Assembly: GCF_019972155.1 (NCBI RefSeq)
Contig: NZ_BOVL01000009.1
Span: forward strand, 76,190-140,189
DNA length: 64,000 bases
Reading direction: 5' to 3'
From: Bradyrhizobium sp. RD5-C2
GTDB lineage: Bacteria > Pseudomonadota > Alphaproteobacteria > Rhizobiales > Xanthobacteraceae
Numbering within the stretch: the first letter of the stretch is position 1; each line of letters starts with the position of its first letter. A model generated the notes under the pieces. It worked only from the letters and a program-made list of their open reading frames with translations, was not told where the DNA came from and did no database searches. Below, one piece after another: positions 61,168 to 64,000 of the stretch. The position numbers and the translations under genes are program-made.

Positions 61168-61955
61168 GCGGGTGCTCCCTCGCGGTGCCGGGCGTCGTAG
61201 AGAAGGCCTTCGCCGAGATAGATCGCCCGCACCTGGGCATTGCCGCGCACCTCCTTGGGCGAACCCTCGGCGATCAGCGTGCCGCGGTTGAGCACCAGGA
61301 TGCGGTCGGCGTGCTCGAACACCACGTCCATGTCGTGCTCGGTGAAGAGAACGCCGATCGACTGCTCGCGCGCGATCCGCGCCGTCAAGCGCATCAGCTC
61401 GACGCGCTCGCGCGGCGCCATGCCGGCGGTCGGCTCGTCCATCAGGAGCAATTTTGGCTGGTTGGCGAGCGCGATCGCAAGCTCCAACCGTTTGACGTCG
61501 CCATAGGCGAGCTCGCCGCAGGGGCGTTCCGCATAGGCGCCCATGCCGACCAGGTCGAGCAGTCGCCCGGCTTCGTCGCGTGCCTGCCGCGCGGTCGAGG
61601 CCCACAGGTTGAACAGTTGCCCGCCATGCGAGACCAGTGCGACCTGCACATTCTCGCGCACCGTCATGGTCGGGAACGTCGCCGCGATCTGGAAGGTGCG
61701 GCCGACGCCCATCCGCCAGATCACGCGCGGTTTCTTGCCGGTGGTGTCCGCGCCCAGCACGCGGATGCGGCCGCTATCGGGAATGTTCTGGCCGTTGAGC
61801 ATGTCGAAGCAGGTGCTCTTGCCTGCGCCGTTCGGTCCGATCAGCGCCAGGATTTCACCGGCGCGCAGCTCGAACGAGACGCCGCGCACGGCATGCACGC
61901 CGCCATAGGATTTGGTCAGCCCCTCGACCGACAGCAATGTGGGAACCATGCTCAT
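61164..61955 (-). CDS. livG: Branched-chain-type ABC ATPase LivG (second system)
   Basis: 263 residues from the ATG at 61955. P-loop GPNGAGKST, GVGRTFQIAATFPTMTVRENVQVAL, the signature LAYGDVKRLELAIALA, Walker B LLLMDEPTAGMAP and TEHDMD. It overlaps the fused permease gene by four bases and LivF by four. It pairs with LivF to power uptake. Confidence 0.9.
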   Translation of the reverse strand: MSMVPTLLSVEGLTKSYGGVHAVRGVSFELRAGEILALIGPNGAGKSTCFDMLNGQNIPDSGRIRVLGADTTGKKPRVIWRMGVGRTFQIAATFPTMTVRENVQVALVSHGGQLFNLWASTARQARDEAGRLLDLVGMGAYAERPCGELAYGDVKRLELAIALANQPKLLLMDEPTAGMAPRERVELMRLTARIAREQSIGVLFTEHDMDVVFEHADRILVLNRGTLIAEGSPKEVRGNAQVRAIYLGEGLLYDARHREGAPA

Positions 61956-63841
61956 TCGGCAGTCTCGATGCGGGAGGTGAGCAAAGGCGACGCCGCCGAC
62001 GACGATTTGCGCCGGCGATGCATGAGCGCTTCCAGCGTGCCGACGATGCCCTTCGGGAACGCGACCACGATCAGCACGACGAAGCCGCCGAGCACGAGTT
62101 TTGAGAGATCGGTTTGGCTGACCAGCCAGATGTTGAGCGCCTTGTAGACGATCGCGCCGACCACCGCGCCCGACACCGTCTCGACGCCGCCGAGCAGCAC
62201 CATGACCAACGCATCGACCGACAGCGAGATGCCCATATTGTCGGGGAAGACGCTGCCCTTGAGGTAGGCGAACAGTGCGCCGGCAAGGCCGGCGACCGTG
62301 CCCGCGATCACGAAGGCGGTCCACTGGATGCGCTTGCCGTTAATGCCGACGGCTTCGCTGCGCAGCGGCGAGTCGCGCGTGGCGCGCAGCGCAAAGCCGA
62401 ACGGCGAGAACACGATGATGCGGAGGATCGCGACCGCGAGCGCGGCGATGCCGAGCGACAGCCAGTAGAAATGCGACGGGCTCGCCGCCCATTTTTCCGG
62501 CCAGACGCCGAGAATGCCGTTGTCGCCGCCGGTCACCGACACCCACTGGAATGCGATCGACCAGACGATCTGGGCAAAGGCCAGCGTCAGCATCGCGAAA
62601 TAGACGCCCGAGAGCTGCACTGCGAAGAAGCCGAACACCGCCGCGCCGACGAGCCCCAGCAGCGGGCCGAGCAGCAGGCAGGCGATCATCGGCAAGCCCG
62701 CCATCTTGGCGAGCAGCGCGACGCCATAGGCACCGAGGCCGAAATAGGCGGCGTGGCCGAACGAGGCGAGCCCGCCGACCGACATCAGGAAGTGGAGGCT
62801 GACCGCGAAGATCACGAAGATCGCAATCTCCGAGCCGACGGTGAGCACGTAATTGCCGGCGACGAACGGCAGCGCGGCGGCGACCACGAGCGCGGCGATC
62901 GCGGCGAGCCGTTCATTCATCGTCAGCGGCCGCCACGGATTGACCGTGAGGCCCGGCGTGCGCCGCGCCGGCGCTTCCGGCTTGCCGAACAGGCCCCACG
63001 GCCGGACGATCAGCACCACCGCCATCACCAGGAACACCAGGATGATGGAGATCTTCGGGAAGATCAGGATGCCGAAGGCGTTGAGCTCAGACACCAGCAC
63101 CGCCGCGACGAAGGCCCCGATGATGCTGCCGAGGCCGCCGATCACGACCACGACGAAGACCTCGACGATGACGCGCAGATCCATCGCATGATTGACCGCA
63201 TCGCGCGGGATCTGCAGCGCGCCGCCGAGCGCAGCGAGGAAGACACCGAGCGCGAACACGCTGGTGAACAGCCATTTCTGATTGACGCCGAGCGCTGCGA
63301 CCATGTCGCGATCCTGCGTCGCTGCGCGCACTAGCACGCCCCAGCGGGTGCGCTGGAACAAGAGCCAGAGCACACCGAGCACGACCGGCCCGAGCACGAT
63401 CAGGAACAGGTCGTAGCTCGGAATGTTCTGGCCGAAGAAATCGATCGCCCCCTTGAAGCCCGGCGCGCGGCGACCGACCAGATCGTCCGGCCCCCAGATC
63501 AGCACCACGAGATCCTCGACCATCAGCGTGAGGCCGAAGGTGGCGAGCAGCTGGAACAGTTCGGGCGAATGGTAGATCCGGCGCAGCAGCACCATCTCGA
63601 CCAGCACGCCGATCGCAGCAACGACCAGCGCCGCGATGACGATGCCGCCCCAGAAACCGAATGCACCCGAGAAGCGCTCGGTCAGCGTGAAGGCGACGTA
63701 GGCGCCGAGCATGTAGAACGCGCCATGCGCGAAATTCACGATCCGCGTCACGCCGAAGATGATCGACAGGCCCGAAGCGACCAGGAACAGCGACGCCGCG
63801 CTGGCAAGACCGGTCAGGAACTGGACGACATAGAAGGCCAT
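61952..63841 (-). CDS. Fused LivH-LivM permease (second system)
   Basis: 629 residues from the ATG at 63841. The first half (about 1-300) is a LivH permease (FLVASGLSIIFGVTRIVNFAHGAFYMLGAY; coupling loop VRAATQDRDMVAALGVNQKW). A linker with PARRTPGLTVNPWRPL leads to the second half (from about 312), a LivM permease (MSVGGLASFGHAAYFGLGAYGVALL; RATRDSPLRSEAVGINGKRIQW). The fusion supplies both channel halves in one chain. The matching binding-protein gene is not in the window and may lie beyond the right end. The ribosome site before the ATG is weak. Confidence 0.9.
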   Translation of the reverse strand: MAFYVVQFLTGLASAASLFLVASGLSIIFGVTRIVNFAHGAFYMLGAYVAFTLTERFSGAFGFWGGIVIAALVVAAIGVLVEMVLLRRIYHSPELFQLLATFGLTLMVEDLVVLIWGPDDLVGRRAPGFKGAIDFFGQNIPSYDLFLIVLGPVVLGVLWLLFQRTRWGVLVRAATQDRDMVAALGVNQKWLFTSVFALGVFLAALGGALQIPRDAVNHAMDLRVIVEVFVVVVIGGLGSIIGAFVAAVLVSELNAFGILIFPKISIILVFLVMAVVLIVRPWGLFGKPEAPARRTPGLTVNPWRPLTMNERLAAIAALVVAAALPFVAGNYVLTVGSEIAIFVIFAVSLHFLMSVGGLASFGHAAYFGLGAYGVALLAKMAGLPMIACLLLGPLLGLVGAAVFGFFAVQLSGVYFAMLTLAFAQIVWSIAFQWVSVTGGDNGILGVWPEKWAASPSHFYWLSLGIAALAVAILRIIVFSPFGFALRATRDSPLRSEAVGINGKRIQWTAFVIAGTVAGLAGALFAYLKGSVFPDNMGISLSVDALVMVLLGGVETVSGAVVGAIVYKALNIWLVSQTDLSKLVLGGFVVLIVVAFPKGIVGTLEALMHRRRKSSSAASPLLTSRIETAE

Positions 63842-63879
63842 GGGCGGTCCGCGTTGGAGATCACAAGCGTCACTTTCCT

Positions 63880-63955
63880 TCACCTCGCCCCGCTTGCGGG
63901 GAGAGGTCGAAACTCAAGCGGAGCTTGAGTTTCGGGTGAGGGGGACTCTCCACGC
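63880..63955. repeat. Palindromic repeat, cut at the window end
   Basis: CCTCGCCCCGC-ttgc-GGGGAGAGG and AAACTCAAGC-gga-GCTTGAGTTT are two perfect or near-perfect hairpins side by side, followed by GGGTGAGGGGGACTCTCCACG. This is the left part of a repeat type known from rhizobial gaps; the right half would be beyond the poly-C run. Confidence 0.75.
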
Positions 63956-63973
63956 GCTCGCTCGCAGTGGCAG

Positions 63974-64000
63974 CCCCCCCCCCCCCCCCCCCCCCCCCCC
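63974..64000. other. Homopolymer of 27 C, probably artefact
   Basis: The window ends in an unbroken run of C. Nothing similar occurs elsewhere in these 64 kb. It follows directly on a hairpin-rich repeat, a usual place for reads and contigs to break, and poly-G reads are a known artefact of two-colour sequencing. Confidence 0.75.

Noticed and set aside
1..64000. CRISPR array, insertion sequence, prophage or toxin-antitoxin pair
   Set aside because: No regularly spaced direct repeats, transposase, integrase, phage structural genes or typical small toxin pair were seen.

Overview
The window looks like a chromosomal stretch of a high-GC alphaproteobacterium, most likely Bradyrhizobium or a close relative. 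This rests on gene content (a PraR-type regulator, many ABC importers, TctC-type binding proteins, sox genes, a CaiB-type CoA transferase), on several families of intergenic palindromic repeats that I associate with Bradyrhizobium, and on one textbook EcfG general-stress promoter. The genus call is inference. No rRNA, tRNA, CRISPR array, integrase or transposase was seen.

Layout. 1-3450: a gene fragment, a dyad-rich leader, a PraR-like regulator, an L,D-transpeptidase and a His-rich secreted protein. 3476-9749: a compact biosynthetic locus with a carbamoyltransferase divergent from an operon for a luciferase-like flavin monooxygenase, a free-standing adenylation enzyme, a free-standing carrier protein and a GNAT-like protein. 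I do not recognise the product, and this is the best candidate for an undescribed system. 9794-18943 (minus strand): an isocitrate/isopropylmalate-type dehydrogenase, a zinc alcohol dehydrogenase, a complete five-gene Dpp/Opp-type importer and a CoA transferase. 19120-31004: carbohydrate and envelope genes (GlgA-like glycogen synthase, methyltransferase, two-lobed L,D-transpeptidase, MFS carrier, PRC-barrel protein, glycogen-debranching-like enzyme, ABC exporter, GT4 glycosyltransferase behind the EcfG promoter).

31305-35884: a complete Liv-type importer (binding protein, H, M, G, F). 36029-43054: a catabolic block (alkylsulfatase, Baeyer-Villiger-type monooxygenase, acyl-CoA dehydrogenase, IclR regulator with a clear dyad operator, TctC-type binding protein). 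43076-46984: a second ABC importer of the Fbp/Pot type. 47658-51894: a DHA2 MFS carrier and a two-subunit molybdenum hydroxylase. 51952-55234: a short sox set (SoxF-like flavoprotein, SoxX, Y, Z, A) without soxB or soxCD. 55321-59798: ferredoxin-NADP reductase divergent from an enamidase-like amidohydrolase, with a perfect 11-bp dyad over the promoter; then a selenium-binding protein/methanethiol oxidase homologue and a small membrane protein. 59992-63841 (minus strand): a second Liv system with fused LivH-LivM permease and a MarR regulator as last gene.

Intergenic palindromic repeats of at least six kinds sit mainly at gene ends. The last 27 bases are an unbroken run of C, which looks like a sequencing or contig-end artefact.
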